A stretch of 64,000 bases of DNA from Astropecten irregularis. Taxonomy: Eukaryota; Echinodermata; Asteroidea; Paxillosida; Astropectinidae. Of the stretch, positions 1 to 10,949 are shown piece by piece (the stretch's first letter is position 1; each line of letters starts with the position of its first letter). A model generated the notes under the pieces. It saw only the letters and a list, made by a program, of their open reading frames with translations. It was not told where the DNA came from and ran no database searches. Both the position numbers and the translations under genes were made by a program. The stretch covers positions 10,577,662 through 10,641,661 of the forward strand of contig OZ020252.1 in assembly GCA_963971285.1 (NCBI GenBank), in the 5' to 3' direction.

Positions 1-330
1 TTACCATCATCTAAGGACTTCTGCCATGCTTGTAGAAGGTATTGTCAATGAGGGCAACACGATACTTCCTACAGCAGTCTCATATGGGTATATTTTGTTG
101 ATTTGTTCTCATATTATCCACGTATTGTAGGTTTCCCCCGTATATTTACCACAACTGGTTTAAGTATGAGTTGTGGGGAGTATCCTTAGAATGACGCCAC
201 AGCTATATAAACTCAAATGTAATTCAACCTGAAGATATGAATGTGTGTATAGCTAAGTGGAAATATATATAACTATATTAGTTGTGTTTTGCTAGAACGA
301 TATCAACTAATCTGTTCTTTACACACTGGT
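1..330. other. AT-rich DNA, nothing recognised
   Basis: No ORF of note, no tRNA box and no inverted repeat were seen before the first MITE. Confidence 0.5.
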
Positions 331-831
331 CCAAAGGTTACTTCATATTTTAGTTTTTGTCCAAGAAATGCAGATTCATGGGCACAAATATTAAGACAGT
401 ATCAGTCAAGTTGTGAAATTTGCCAGTTTTTTTAATAAACGGTGAAAAGCGCACGCGGTATTTTCAAATCTATTCACAGGGGTTTTGATATCACCCCGAG
501 ATGAAAACTGTTTTTTGGTCTTTGACTGTACTCTTTTCTGGAAGAGCCCCAGCATTTTAGGCAGAATAACTATACTGGGGTCGATTTCGCGAAGCCTTTC
601 GATCGATCGTAACTCGATTTACGTAGGTTAACCCATCGTTGGGAGACCTATCCTGCACAGAGCTGCAATTGTATCACACGTCCTACCATTGATAGTAAAA
701 TACGATGAGTTTGGTGAAATCGACCCCTGATATGTTTCTACCACCACCATCTTTACACCATGTAAATTATACGTAAATCTGTGAAGAATTCTGTTTTGGT
801 ATATGCTACCAAAGTATGATACTACCTTTAA
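331..831 (+). mobile_element. TTAA MITE family A, copy 1 (carries a nested insertion)
   Basis: The left end is degraded (CAAAGGTTACTTCATATTTTAG). The right end is the typical ACCAAAGTATGATACTACC followed by TTAA. The family landmark GCAGATTCATGGGCA follows the left end. A second MITE (577-727) interrupts the right half, which explains the unusual length of about 500 bp. Confidence 0.85.
577..727. mobile_element. GGGTCGATTTC MITE, copy 1, nested in family A copy 1
   Basis: An element of about 151 bp bounded by inverted GGGGTCGATTTC and GAAATCGACCCC. Its interior has the palindromic word CGATCGATCG and a mirrored block TTGATAGTAA..TACGATGAG that recurs in the copies at 5.1, 22.7 and 38.2 kb. 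It lies where family A normally reads continuously from the AGGCAGA block to the TGTTTCTACC block, so it inserted after the A copy. No clear target duplication was found. Confidence 0.8.
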
Positions 832-2267
832 GCCGAAAGAGCTAGATGGTGATAAATAGACTGATCACTGAGGCTTGGCAAAGGAGATCATTACTGATTT
901 AAAATTACATCAGGCTAGGCGATATATTGAAATAATTGTTAGTCATCCCTAGACAGCTAATGTAAAAGTCACTGCCTTAGCTGCCCGAATCCAAATGATC
1001 ACAGTCAGCCATTATAATTATACTGGACTATCAAGTGAACTTTACCGGTCATTGCTTCGTGGGCATTTTCTCTCTTGGCTGCATTAAGTGCAAAGCCTAA
1101 AAGACCGCCAAGGATCCGCTGGTGATTTTCAGGCAGACACCAAAATGAAAAGTGGAATAAGAGACAATCTTGCCGTAGATGCACTTCCTTTCCGATTTTT
1201 TTTAATATGAGGCCTGCAAAACCTCCAGTGTTCATGTTCAGAAAGTGATTTAATGCTCCCCTTGGGAGCCTGATTAAATGGCGGCATTTTCATGTTTTAA
1301 CCGATCCTTAAATTCAAAGACGTCTTTATGAACTTGAAGGAATCGTGAAAGAGCCGTTGGGTATTTTTTTCCCCTCTGTCGTATACTTCTCGTCTCAAAC
1401 GCACACACGCACGTGTATATGCACATCAAATACTCAGTGTATCTTGGTCTGAAGGCCTATACCGTATGGGCCTTTGGGATTCCTATGCATCGATTTCTGG
1501 TAGTACATGTACATGGTAGTTCGTCCTGAAACACGTAACACAGATTCACCACAAAATCATGATTTGTAGCGACCGAAAACTGTGAAAATGGAGAATACAT
1601 TCCAACAGACACGTCCTATAAATAAACATGTTTACCGAGCCTTGCAGTACATTTTAACGCTATTGTAAATTGGTTTCACACATATACCCAGTACGGCTGG
1701 TTGAAGTTCGGTCGGTGCAGAGCTCATATGTCAAAGCACAGTAAATAAATCTTGCATGATACAACCAACACGTGTCTTCACAAACCACAAGCGCAGTAAT
1801 TATTCGAGAAAATTGAAAATACAGCACATGCCTGAAAATTTGGCGCGAGGGTGACTACACATCGCGTATAGAGCGCACTAAAGGAACGCTCGCATACGGT
1901 GAATATAATGAGAATTGTTGAAGAATTGGCTAATATTACTTGGGATAACTGATACGACAGGACTGTAAATTCTCTGCAACTCTATACCTAGAATGGAATG
2001 ACACGTTGAACGTAGGTTTATTTGGATTAGATTGAAGCGGCGCCAGAAAACCATCTGCAAAATGATCCAATTTTGTGTGTGAATCCTCCTGGTTCACCAA
2101 TACATTAATGTCCTTTTCATTCACACAGGATTAAAACCCCAAACATAAACATAGCTCAAAGCTCATACAAGAATAATCATATTTCGACTGAGAAGAACTG
2201 CATCCGAAGTTAATCAATCCCCATTCCATGAAAACAAAAATCAAAAAACCATCAACCAAACGACTTA
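832..2267. other. Unannotated stretch
   Basis: Only short ORFs without protein-like features. A CA-rich patch with ACACACGCACGTGTA lies near 1400. No element boundaries were recognised. Confidence 0.45.
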
Positions 2268-2499
2268 AGCCCACTGCACACTATACGATCCGACATTCCG
2301 ACTAGGACCCGACTGGTTTTTGGAAGGATCGCAAAGCATTCTGGGAGTCTTAACCGTGATTGTTCCCAGTCGCAGACCCACTCTGATGGCCAGTCGGCAA
2401 GATTCGACTGTCGAATCACGGTTAAGACTCCCAGAATGCTTTGCGATCCTTCCAAAAACCAGTCGGGTCGTAGTCGGATCGTATAGTGTGCGGTGGGCT
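2268..2499. mobile_element. Long-TIR MITE flanked by TTA (Harbinger-like by duplication only)
   Basis: A 232-bp hairpin element. The arms, about 2268-2360 and 2413-2499, are near-perfect inverted copies, each beginning AGCCCAC and containing GGAAGGATCGCAAAGCATTC or its complement. The loop is about 50 bp. TTA precedes the left arm (2265-2267) and follows the right arm (2500-2502), so a 3-bp TTA duplication fits, as in PIF/Harbinger elements. There is no coding capacity. The low divergence between arms suggests a recent origin or selection for the hairpin. Confidence 0.85.
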
Positions 2500-3380
2500 T
2501 TAGGCAACTGAGTCCGAGATTTTGATTTTGAGTTACACGTTATTAAAAAACGTCTCAAGTGCACAATGCAAATAAATATAGGATTTTTTTGAGTTTTCGC
2601 AGAAAGACAGCAATGATTGATTTTTCAAAAACAGGAGAGATTTACAACAAATTGAAATTGTAAATTTGAAGAACATACTCAAAATCGCTGTGCGCAAAAT
2701 GTATTTGTCTATTCTTTCATATTCTGCTAAACATTGAAAAAATCCTTGATGTTCGAGTTTTCCAAAGAAAATTGTCATACTTCATTTTCTTTTCTAAATG
2801 CTACATTTGTCGTTTGAATGCGGACCAGTTTTTTGTATGCGTATCTTTACTTGCATGTTCTTGTCCTCTTGTCATTTAACCTTTGAGAAAGATCCTGCTA
2901 GGATCGAAACGTCAGGCCTTCCTTACTCCAAGCATTGAATGTAACAGTTACATTGTGCAAAGTGGATGTGTATACCGAGGAATCAAAATAAAGAAAACGA
3001 GAAATTCATAAAAAGCAAAAGGTGGAGAAGTTCACGCGCCGCCTGTATAAGATAAATGTCGACTGCAGTTAGCACACGTGTTATAAAAAAAAAAGCGAAC
3101 ACAAACCTGTAATAATATATTTATGTATGTTTTGTAGCTTCAGGGGAAAACGATGAAGACATAAGAGAAGAGACATCCGTTCCCGATACCGACTTCACAG
3201 GTTGACAGTCGATCTTTTCACCGCTCAAGGGCGCTTAGCAGCAGGGATGAAACTATTATTTCAGCCGTGTGCCATCACTCGATATACGGTGGCTATACAA
3301 AGTGTTCATCCAGAATGTACAGATAATGCATGATGGTAATGTTTTACCATAGAGCTATATATATATATAGTTCTCAAGTT
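2500..3380. other. Stretch between MITEs, one hammerhead-like motif
   Basis: Apart from the motif at 2883-2913, there is an A-rich segment near 3090 and a TA dinucleotide run at about 3355-3370 just before the next element. Confidence 0.4.
2883..2913 (+). other. Hammerhead-like core motif (Penelope-type repeat remnant?)
   Basis: TTGAGAAA is followed by a GATCC/GGATC stem and then GAAACGTC, which resembles the CUGAUGA-stem II-GAAA layout of a hammerhead ribozyme but lacks the exact CUGAUGA. The downstream AGGCC and CTCCAAGCATT words recur in the repeat at 55.3 kb. Catalysis is doubtful with this core. Confidence 0.35.
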
Positions 3381-4020
3381 TACGGAGCTCCACGAGTGCC
3401 ATTCCATTCTGGATATGAATTCAGATAACCACATGATTTTTCTCGCCAAGTCGTCTTTTGGAGTGGTAAAAGTCGTCTTGTTTCAATAATTGTCTCAACA
3501 AGATGTTTTGTTTTGAACGAAAACAAGAAGTCGACTTATCCTGATAAATAACGCCAGTTTTAGTAAGTCATCCTTGCAAGGTAAACAATCAGGGCCCAAT
3601 TTCATAAAACTGTTAAGCACATTTCTGTCTTAATAAAAACGGGGTTATAACAACCGAATTTCCATGTCTTGTGTATCACTTGTGATTGTTCTTTGGCTGT
3701 TGTTCGCTGGCCATGAATATCAAAAGGAATTTTCAATGGTGTTTTGTTTTATTGGGCGAGACATTTTTTATGATAAGAAGCAAATTTCTGTGCTTAGCAG
3801 TTTTATGAAATTGGCTCCAGGACAAGTTGACTTCCTTCTATCAGTTAGTCGTCTTGGCGAGAGAAATTATCAGAATATGTCTTCTTCTTAGTTTTCACTA
3901 AGTCATCTTTTACGAATAAATTATCTCGATAAGTCGACTTTTACGGCTTAATAGGTCGACTTGGCGATATAAATTATGTGGTTATCTGGCTAAGTTGAAT
4001 GGCACTCATAGAGCTCCGTA
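3381..4020. mobile_element. TACGGAGCTC MITE rich in AAGTCGACTT words
   Basis: Inverted termini TACGGAGCTC (3381) and GAGCTCCGTA (ending 4020) continue inward for about 70 bp with GAGTGCCATTC, AGATAACCACAT and CGCCAAGTCG matched on both sides. The interior repeats AAGTCGTCTT or AAGTCGACTT many times. A GGGCCC MITE (3592-3818) is inserted inside, so the original element was about 410 bp. No clean target duplication was identified. Confidence 0.8.
3592..3818. mobile_element. GGGCCCAATTTCAT MITE, copy 1, nested
   Basis: The ends GGGCCCAATTTCATAAAACTG and CAGTTTTATGAAATTGGCTCC are inverted copies over about 28 bp including the flanking TTAAGCA/TGCTTAGC. The interior carries TTGTGATTGTTCTTTG, shared with the copy at 63.5 kb. 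The short ORF here (hydrophobic, from 3664) exists only because of the element. Confidence 0.75.
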
Positions 4021-4936
4021 CAAGATACACTGTTTATTTCTCCTATTCGTATCAATCAAAATTCAGTAGAGAACTTAATTTTGAACGTATTCGAGTTTCA
4101 ATAATTGAGACCCTGATATTGATAATTTGTATAATTTAGAAGCAATCTATCAAAAATGATTCCATCTTCGAGGTAGACTGATAAAATACGTCATTAATGT
4201 CAGTGGCAATGAGAAATGATTGTCATCGGAATGAAAATAGGAAACACAGCCATCGTTTGAAGCAAGTCACCATTAACCTAGTTAGCAATATACCGCCTGG
4301 CTATCAAATAACTCGCAACGTGACGCACCCATTTAATGTACTTGCGCACAATGTTTAACTGTATGTATCTCCAGGTAGATCACGTATACCTGTGTTACAC
4401 TTAACGAAAAAAAAATAGGCGAAAATCGGAGTTGATTCGCCTTATGTTCTCCAGAAAGTAGCATTCGGGGCACGTTTCTAGCTATAATGAAACCCAACCA
4501 CGTAATCACTTATATTGCCAAGCATGCAGACTCCCTTCTATAGGGTCAGGGAATAGCGAACTCGTTTTACTTCGGATGAGCACGGTTATACGAAGTCCCT
4601 CTGTATATTATTTACAGGCAGCCTTGCCCCTGACTCAGCTCATAACGAATGCTCACCAATGACAGGAGATAATGAAAACACTATTTTTGTTTTAGTTGCA
4701 AACTGGCCAGTGTCTTCATTGATTACTCAGTCTTAAGTGCAGTAAACCTGGGCAGGTTTTGGGATAATTAAAGTAGAACATACGGTAGAATCCAGTTAGT
4801 TTACTTGATGGATAGTCTGAGTCTTGATTAGTATACAGGTCTATGTTAATGTGGCTCAGTCATGCACGTATCGGTAATGTCTACGATTGTGAAAACCTGC
4901 AGACGGAAAACTGAGAATCTAAAAGCCTCGGCAGGA
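4021..4936. other. Unannotated stretch
   Basis: No repeat shared with the rest of the window was noticed. No plausible ORF or tRNA-like box. Confidence 0.4.
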
Positions 4937-5087
4937 TTAAAGGTACTTTCATACTTTGGTAGCATACCGAAACAGAAATCTGCACAGATTTACCTATAAC
5001 TTATAGGGTATAAAGATGGTGACGGTAGAAACATATACCATTAAACCTCTTCTACCTGAAATGCTGTCCAGAAAATTATGGAACCCA
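4937..5087 (-). mobile_element. TTAA MITE family A, copy 2 (truncated)
   Basis: Begins TTAA AGGTACTTTCATACTTTGGT, runs through the landmark blocks CACAGATTTACC and GGTATAAAGATGG, and stops shortly after CCTGAAATGCTG. The distal half is missing and the sequence passes into the 3' half of a GGGTCGATTTC MITE. Confidence 0.75.
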
Positions 5088-5164
5088 TCGTATCTTACGT
5101 AGGCTGCAATGCGTCTTCAGTCCTACGATTGATACAGTAACGAAGAGTTTGGTGAAATGGGCCC
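5088..5164. mobile_element. GGGTCGATTTC MITE, copy 2 (half only)
   Basis: Retains the right half: TCTTACGTAGGCTGCAATGC, then CCTACGATTGATA, then GAGTTTGGTGAAATGGGCCC. The left terminus is absent, so a deletion or recombination joined it to the truncated A copy. Confidence 0.65.
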
Positions 5165-5249
5165 TAGTCCACTTAGCTATATTTTGTTTAAATTTCAATT
5201 GTGGGTCAGAACACAAACTGACTAGAACATCCGATATACTGAATTACAT

Positions 5250-5793
5250 ACATATAATTATTAAAAACGAGATTCGTTTCTACTATAGTGCATATCAAAC
5301 TGCTACAGATACACAGATATTTCCTATGCACATAAGGCTTGCCAGGCGCGGTTCTACGGGGGCCCCCCCCCCAAAAAAAAAAAAAAATTCTAGCTCCCCC
5401 CCAAAAAGAAATGCAAGTGAAAAACAAAATTCTTAAAAATACTGGATTTTTTAAGCGCCAATTACATAAAAAAACGCCTTGTGTGGACTATATATGTGCA
5501 TGTTTTTCGACCCCTAATAAGAAATAGCAGAAGCGAGTGTTCGAAGAACAAAAAATATTGGCTATTCTAGCCCCCCAAAAATAATGGCTCTTCTAGCCCC
5601 CCCCCAAAAAAAATATATTGGCTCTAGAACCGCGCCTGAGGCTTGCCCTTTACCGAAGTAGATGACCACTACATACTCAGTGCTTGTTGAGTGCACATGA
5701 AAACAAATCATGTGCTGGCTCTGGTGGGATTCGAACCTACGACATCATGCTTACTAGTGTAGATGTCATACCGCTAGGCCACAGAGCTAACTG
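5250..5793 (-). mobile_element. tRNA-derived SINE, interrupted by a hAT-like MITE
   Basis: On the minus strand the head begins near 5790 with GCTCTGTGGCCTAGCGGTA (A-box-like) and has GGTTCGAATCC (B box) about 50 bases on, followed by CCAGAGC that pairs with the 5' GCTCTG. The anticodon region does not fold with a normal 7-base loop, so this is not a canonical tRNA gene. The body continues to GGGCAAGCCT, where the hAT-like element (5343-5638) is inserted, and resumes in the AT-rich tail beyond it. The 3' limit is approximate. Confidence 0.6.
5343..5638. mobile_element. hAT-like MITE with perfect 8-bp target duplication
   Basis: A 296-bp element with ends CAGGCGCGGTTCTA and TAGAACCGCGCCTG. The 8 bases AGGCTTGC flank it on both sides (5335-5342 and 5639-5646), the duplication length typical of hAT transposons. 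The subterminal regions are rich in TCTAGCCCCCC-type runs next to A-tracts. It splits a SINE, which dates it as the younger insertion. Confidence 0.9.
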
Positions 5794-8135
5794 GGGTCAG
5801 CGGGATGCTATCAGATAAAATGTCCACTACCAGATGTACATTAAAATAACACAGTCTTCATTTCCCCAGAGACTACATGTTGAATCTGTGAGAAATCCTG
5901 AAAGTTTCAAGAACGTTTGAAAAACATTGCTTATATTTTTCACTGTGCAAACAAAAAGTACTGAATAATATTCTGCCAGACAACTTGTATAAGTACAATG
6001 CATAACATTATAACACAATAACACCCATTGTCAGGAAGCTCAGATGCCTTATGTACTTTTCTCGAAGGGTTACACCAGAGTATAACAGTGGATTCAACTC
6101 ATGTAATTGGATTCCACTTGATCGCAGGGTGATTTAATTCAAACTCAATGCAAAATTTAGCATTTAAATTTCCATTTTCTGGCCAATGAGCTTATGGCAA
6201 ATCTGATTTTCGACTCCTCATCCATTTTCTTGCATCGTCTGCAACTATGTCCCTTGCAGCACTAATCACATTTCTCGGTCAGACTACTCGACCTTGCTGT
6301 GGATTTTCTTTCCTTCATGAAGCGTAAGGGACTGTACCAGACTTCCTGCATCAATGCAAAGCCCAATACTGCTGAGATAATTTGCCTCAATTTCGCATGA
6401 AAATTGAATCGGTTTATCTACGGATATGCTGTCACAAGCCATGCGATATGCATTATCCAAATAAACAGATATCGTAAGCTCCGACTTGCCTCAATTGGCG
6501 GTGTCTTAAGTTTTCTTAGGCGTTATGTAAATAGTTAAATCTAAGAGCTGGTTATAGAAGTTAAGTGTCAAATTAATAAACATTGCCGCTTATCAAAAAA
6601 GACGATAATTTAATTAAAACAGTCTCAGGTTTTGCATCCAATTATGTTGTTTTTGTAAGAAAATGATCGCCTCGTGATTGATTACTTTATTTGTGACGTA
6701 TACAGAGTTGAATAGGTCCACATACTATTTAAATATTACTTCATGTGTAACAGCTGTGTCATACGATGGGGCATCAGCTACACTTAAAACCCTCCAGCTG
6801 CTTGGATAGCAAACATACACGCAAGTTAAGATAGCTACATAACAAACAATGGTATGAGCAGATGTGTGAATTTCATGAAATTGGACTTTGGATAGTGGAA
6901 ACTTGTCTTTAGAATGTGCTGCTTGAAGTAGCGATTCATTTTGTTAATTATTTTCTGAAACAAAATTGGCAGGATAATTAAGATGTTGCGAGGCCTGGCG
7001 ATTTAGGCGACAGCAAAATCGGTGTCAATGTTCTTTTCGGCAAACACGTGAGCATTGTGCAGCAGCCCGAGTTTTGGGAAATATTTCCAAATTTATGTGG
7101 TGTAGCCCGAGCCTCAATTAAATGAAAAGATTTATTCTTGCAAATAATGGATGTCATGAACTTACAAACTAAGGGAGTTTTTAGTCTTTGGACGAACCAG
7201 GGTTTAGCATACAAGAGTCTTGTATAAAAGGGTTGATGGTTTTGATGGCACCGCTGGAGTGCATGAAAGTGGATTACTGCATTAACTAGCTATGGTCAAC
7301 TTATAGGACCGCGTTCTCATGCCACTGGGGTTCAAGATCCCCGCCCTCAAGTCCTCCTTATATCTTGGCCTACTCCAATTTCCTTCTTATTGAGCCTGAA
7401 AGGTTTTGATAAGGTAGTCCCTTTCATCCTTTGATTTTATCGATGATCAGTTGAGAGGCCTTCCCTATCAATCATGAGTAGATACCTGTTGTCGGCAATG
7501 ATTGCTTGGCCTATTCCACACGTACGACTTCAATGAAGACGAATTAGGATCCTGCGGATATTTACCGGCTCTGCGGCAGTACATGGTCGCGTGCAGTAGG
7601 CCTTACATGCCACAAGGCTGCCAGTGTCAGTAATATATCGCAGCTACAGGGAGAAGGGATACAGATAAATTGCGTAGAACCGTGAAGAAAACTACATCAA
7701 TGACAGCATCGGTAATGACCATCACACATTGGCGCGATTTATTAAGATTAAAGATAGGTGCAAAGATTCGTGCGCGCGTCAATTTGTAAAATTGCCAATT
7801 TAATAAAGACCGCAAATTACAGGAGAAGACGAATTCCAAATCATGATCAAAACAGCTTGCAAGCCAGGTCATGACATCATTACTAAGACAAAATTACGTT
7901 AATTTCGAGCAGTGTATAGGTATGACCTCTGGGCGACGGTAGTATATTGCAATTTCTGAGATATGAAAAGAAAACATTATAGGGAGCGAGTATTGTTTAT
8001 CTTTCTGTGAAGTAGATATAGGCCTACACATTCCAGCCCCTTTTCGCCATAATGATATCGTTAGTTTCAGCTTTAGCAAATGGTTTCTTCACGCGCTTGC
8101 CCCGTATGCAATAGGCCTATAGGGTAATACCTGAA
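5794..8135. other. 2.3-kb stretch without recognised features
   Basis: Contains only short ORFs. A B-box-like GGTTCAAGATCC at about 7329 was considered as a SINE remnant but no matching A box was convincing. Confidence 0.4.
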
Positions 8136-8159
8136 TGATCTTGAGTTGGGGGAGTCGAA

Positions 8160-8720
8160 TCAAAAAGAAACAAATCAAAAGACCCGTGCCTATTCCCCTT
8201 TCCACACAGGCTACGAATCTCACGATTTACCTGCACGAATTGAAACATTTTAGGATTCGTGAGGATTCGGTTCTATTCGGGTTAGATTGCACCAATATAT
8301 CCAGGGATCTACTACGATTTACAAGACTCAGTTGCGAATGTTGTACGAACGTCAAAAATCAGTTACGAATCAGCTAAGAAAATGCTCTGGTGTGTATTCG
8401 TTTGATTCGTTACAGATTTGTGTATGATTCATGAACATGCAGCGATTTCACGAATCCCCGAATGAGGTTAGAATACACACGAATGCTTACGAATCAGTTT
8501 CGTACGATTCAGTTACGATGTCTAAGACTGTTGGACGATTTTGTTACGACGTAACTACGATTTTGTTTAATCGGGAATTTGTGGCCAAAACTTTGAACAG
8601 CTCAAAACGTTTACCACAAATTCCCGATCGCTTAAGAATTAAAAGAACTGAATACGAGTAAATGCGATATAGTTAAGAGCTTCAACAACTGATTACGATT
8701 CAGATACGAATGCTTAAGGG
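8160..8720. repeat. ACGAATC/GATTCGT word-saturated block with hairpin
   Basis: The words ACGAATC, GATTCGT and TTACGATTCAGTTACGA recur many times on both strands. Near its centre, ATCGGGAATTTGTGG (8570-8584) is exactly inverted at 8614-8628. The layout resembles other elements here whose interior repeats one short word, so this may be a MITE whose termini I could not fix. Confidence 0.5.
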
Positions 8721-8732
8721 GGTATCTAACTG

Positions 8733-8990
8733 AGTGGCAAATGCTAACGAACGTGGCGAATTTTGGATTCGCCAACTTTTCTGACGAATGTTGGCGAAAA
8801 TCAGGGTTTGCCTCTGACATTTGCGACATTAAGCGACTTTAAGCGATATATTTAGCGACAAATAGCAACATTTTAGCGAATGTTTGCGAAAATGTTTGCG
8901 AAAGGCAGTTGGCGACTATTAGCGACTGTACGCAAATGTTAGCGACAGCTTTTGCGAAGATTAGCAACTATTTGACAATCATTTGCCACT
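8733..8990. mobile_element. GCGAATG-rich TIR element
   Basis: The termini AGTGGCAAATG (8733-8743) and CATTTGCCACT (8980-8990) are perfect inverted copies. Between them TTAGCGA, GCGAATGTT and TTTGCGAA recur about every 15-25 bases. No target duplication is obvious. The element ends directly before the coding-like segment at 9003. Confidence 0.7.
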
Positions 8991-9002
8991 ATTGTGAATG
9001 TT

Positions 9003-9309
9003 TGGGACCTTTTGCTTACTCCTGGAGAAGTTCCAGGTGAATCTGGACCCAACCCTATATAAAAAGGGTGAGAAACCTTCCCCAGCTTTCAGATTTCTTC
9101 TGACGGCAGTCAAAGGATATTTCAAGAATATGGAAATGAATTTCTGCCAGGAAGAGGCCCAGACCCAACGTGGTGCTGTCCTTGAAGAGCTGTGTACCTG
9201 CATGGCTGCTGCATGCTACAGCTATCGTGCAAGTGTCCTCGTGCCCCAGATACTTCACGAACGATTCCAAGACTCATTTAATTTGTGGACTTCTCCAAAG
9301 ATACCGTAA
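9003..9309 (+). CDS. Unrecognised coding-like segment (candidate exon or pseudogene piece)
   Basis: About 102 codons are open in frame 1 of the ATG at 8998 and end at TAA (9307-9309). Codon use differs from the surroundings: many C or G third positions (for example CTG GAG AAG TTC CAG GTG) and a normal amino-acid mix rich in Leu, Glu, Phe and Cys. The ATG is unlikely to be a true start, because a stop lies just upstream and a MITE ends at 8990. An exon or a fragment of a mobile-element gene is more likely. No family was recognised. Possible splice sites are not convincing: an acceptor after TTTTGCTTACTCCTGGAG and a donor near the terminal GTAACT. The function is unknown. Confidence 0.35.
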
Positions 9310-9686
9310 CTGAGAAAGGTCCAAGAACACAATTACGGGTAACCAAGCCAGACGGCCGTCAAAACAGACCGTCAACCTTCGACACACTCGATTATCTGAG
9401 AATTTCACCGACGTTCAAAGAATATGGGACTTTGTCAAGAAGTCCATTTGGAAGTATCATTAAATTAATGTTTGATTTTCAGGGTCTGTGTGCAATTTAT
9501 CAAAAAATAGCCGGCGATTTTTTTTTTATAAAAACTTCATCAACTGCCTCCCGTTGGTTTTTCGCTGTACCATGTTGCCTAACAACAAAGATTCATATTG
9601 CTGTTGGAAATACAGAAAATGACTTCAGTTTAACCTTTTAAGAAGTTTTTGGCATATGAACATGGTAAGCAACAGACAGAACAGAA
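9310..9686. other. Downstream of the coding-like segment
   Basis: Open in several frames to about 9640, but the A+T-rich and homopolymer-interrupted sequence does not look coding. Confidence 0.35.
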
Positions 9687-10014
9687 TTAAAGGTACTACC
9701 CTCCTTTGGTATAGCATACAACGAACTAAATCTCCACATATTCACCTATAACTTACAGGGTTGAAAGATGGGGATGGTAGAGACATATACTTTTTTTCTG
9801 CCTGAAATACGGTATTTATCCAGGAAAGAGTGAAAACAACGACCAAAAACAATTTTGATCTTTTAAAGAAAAAAAAACATTTTTCAATGTTTTCTCAAAA
9901 AGTGGGCACCGTATGGGACTGAAAGTTTCACAGAGGACTATCACTGTATCTTCCTTGATATTTTTGCCCATGAATCTGCATTTGACAAAAACCGAAGTAT
10001 GATATTACCTTTAA
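9687..10014 (-). mobile_element. TTAA MITE family A, copy 3
   Basis: TTAA (9687-9690) and TTAA (10011-10014) bound the element. The left end AGGTACTACCCTCCTTTGGT is slightly diverged. The central GATCTTTTAAAGA palindrome and the AAAAAGTGGGCACCGTATG block are present. Confidence 0.9.
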
Positions 10015-10584
10015 TTAGACCTTGAAGAACTCATATTATTCGATTTTAATATATGAAAGGTAAATATAGCACAGTAATTCTTTTCTCCACAGGAAAATAC
10101 TAAGCCTCATCTTCAAATAAAAAGTCGAGTCTTCATCAGACCCTCATCATGAAAATTTAATATTTGTGACTATTTCCATTTTTCGTAACTTAATAATTCC
10201 ATGACAGAATAGGTTGATGACAAATTTGGAAACTACTTGAGAGCAAAGAGCTTGTGGGCAAGGGTGGAAACATAGGCGGACTGCATGAGACATTATGTTG
10301 ACAGTCAGATGTTGAGCTATAGCCAGTCTCAGGTATCTGCCCTAGCCTTGCATATCACACCAATTAATACACAGCGAATATCATCTTTCCAAGAGTAATC
10401 GAATTGGAGGGTTAACGTCTGGTGAAGAAGACTACATCCGATATCACACACGTGTGACTTCATATCGGCTTATATATCCAAACTCACACATTCAAAATGT
10501 TCAGTACACCTATCGACTTCCTATCATTTGGACAGTATAGGTTTCCAACAGGATGCAAACAAGCTCGTTTAATTCTATAATTAT
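10015..10584. other. Spacer between two family A copies
   Basis: 570 bp with no shared repeat seen; no ORF above 60 codons. Confidence 0.4.
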
Positions 10585-10949
10585 TTAAAGGTAATATCAT
10601 ACTTTGGTTTCTGTCAAAGAAATACAGATTCATGGCCAAAATATCAAGACAGTCTCAGCAATAGTCATCTGTGAAATTCCCAGTCCCATACGGTGTCGAC
10701 TTTGCTGTGAAAACAGTGAAAAACGGCCACAGTATTTGAAAAATCCTTTCAACGTTTTTTTCATCTTTAAAAGTTAAACATTGTTTTTGGTCATTGGTTA
10801 TAACTCTTTTCTGGATAAATACAGCATTTCAGGCACAACAATTTTAACGGTATGTTTCTATCACCACCATCTTTATACCCTGTAAGTTATATGTAAATAT
10901 GTGAAGATTTCTGTTTCGGTATGCTACCAAAGTATGATACTACCTTTAA
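10585..10949 (+). mobile_element. TTAA MITE family A, copy 4
   Basis: Complete copy, opposite in orientation to copy 3 just upstream. TTAA at 10585-10588 and 10946-10949; all family blocks are present (CAGATTCATGGCCAAAATAT, ACGGTGTCGACTTT, TTCTGGATAAATACAGCAT, TATACCCTGTAAGTTATATG). Confidence 0.92.

Noticed and set aside
5717-5790. Functional tRNA gene on the minus strand
   Set aside because: A and B boxes and a partial acceptor stem exist, but the anticodon arm would need a loop of about 15 bases and a D stem is lacking; a SINE body follows.
7290-7350. Further tRNA-like SINE head
   Set aside because: Only a B-box-like GGTTCAAGATCC; no A box at the right distance and no known body.
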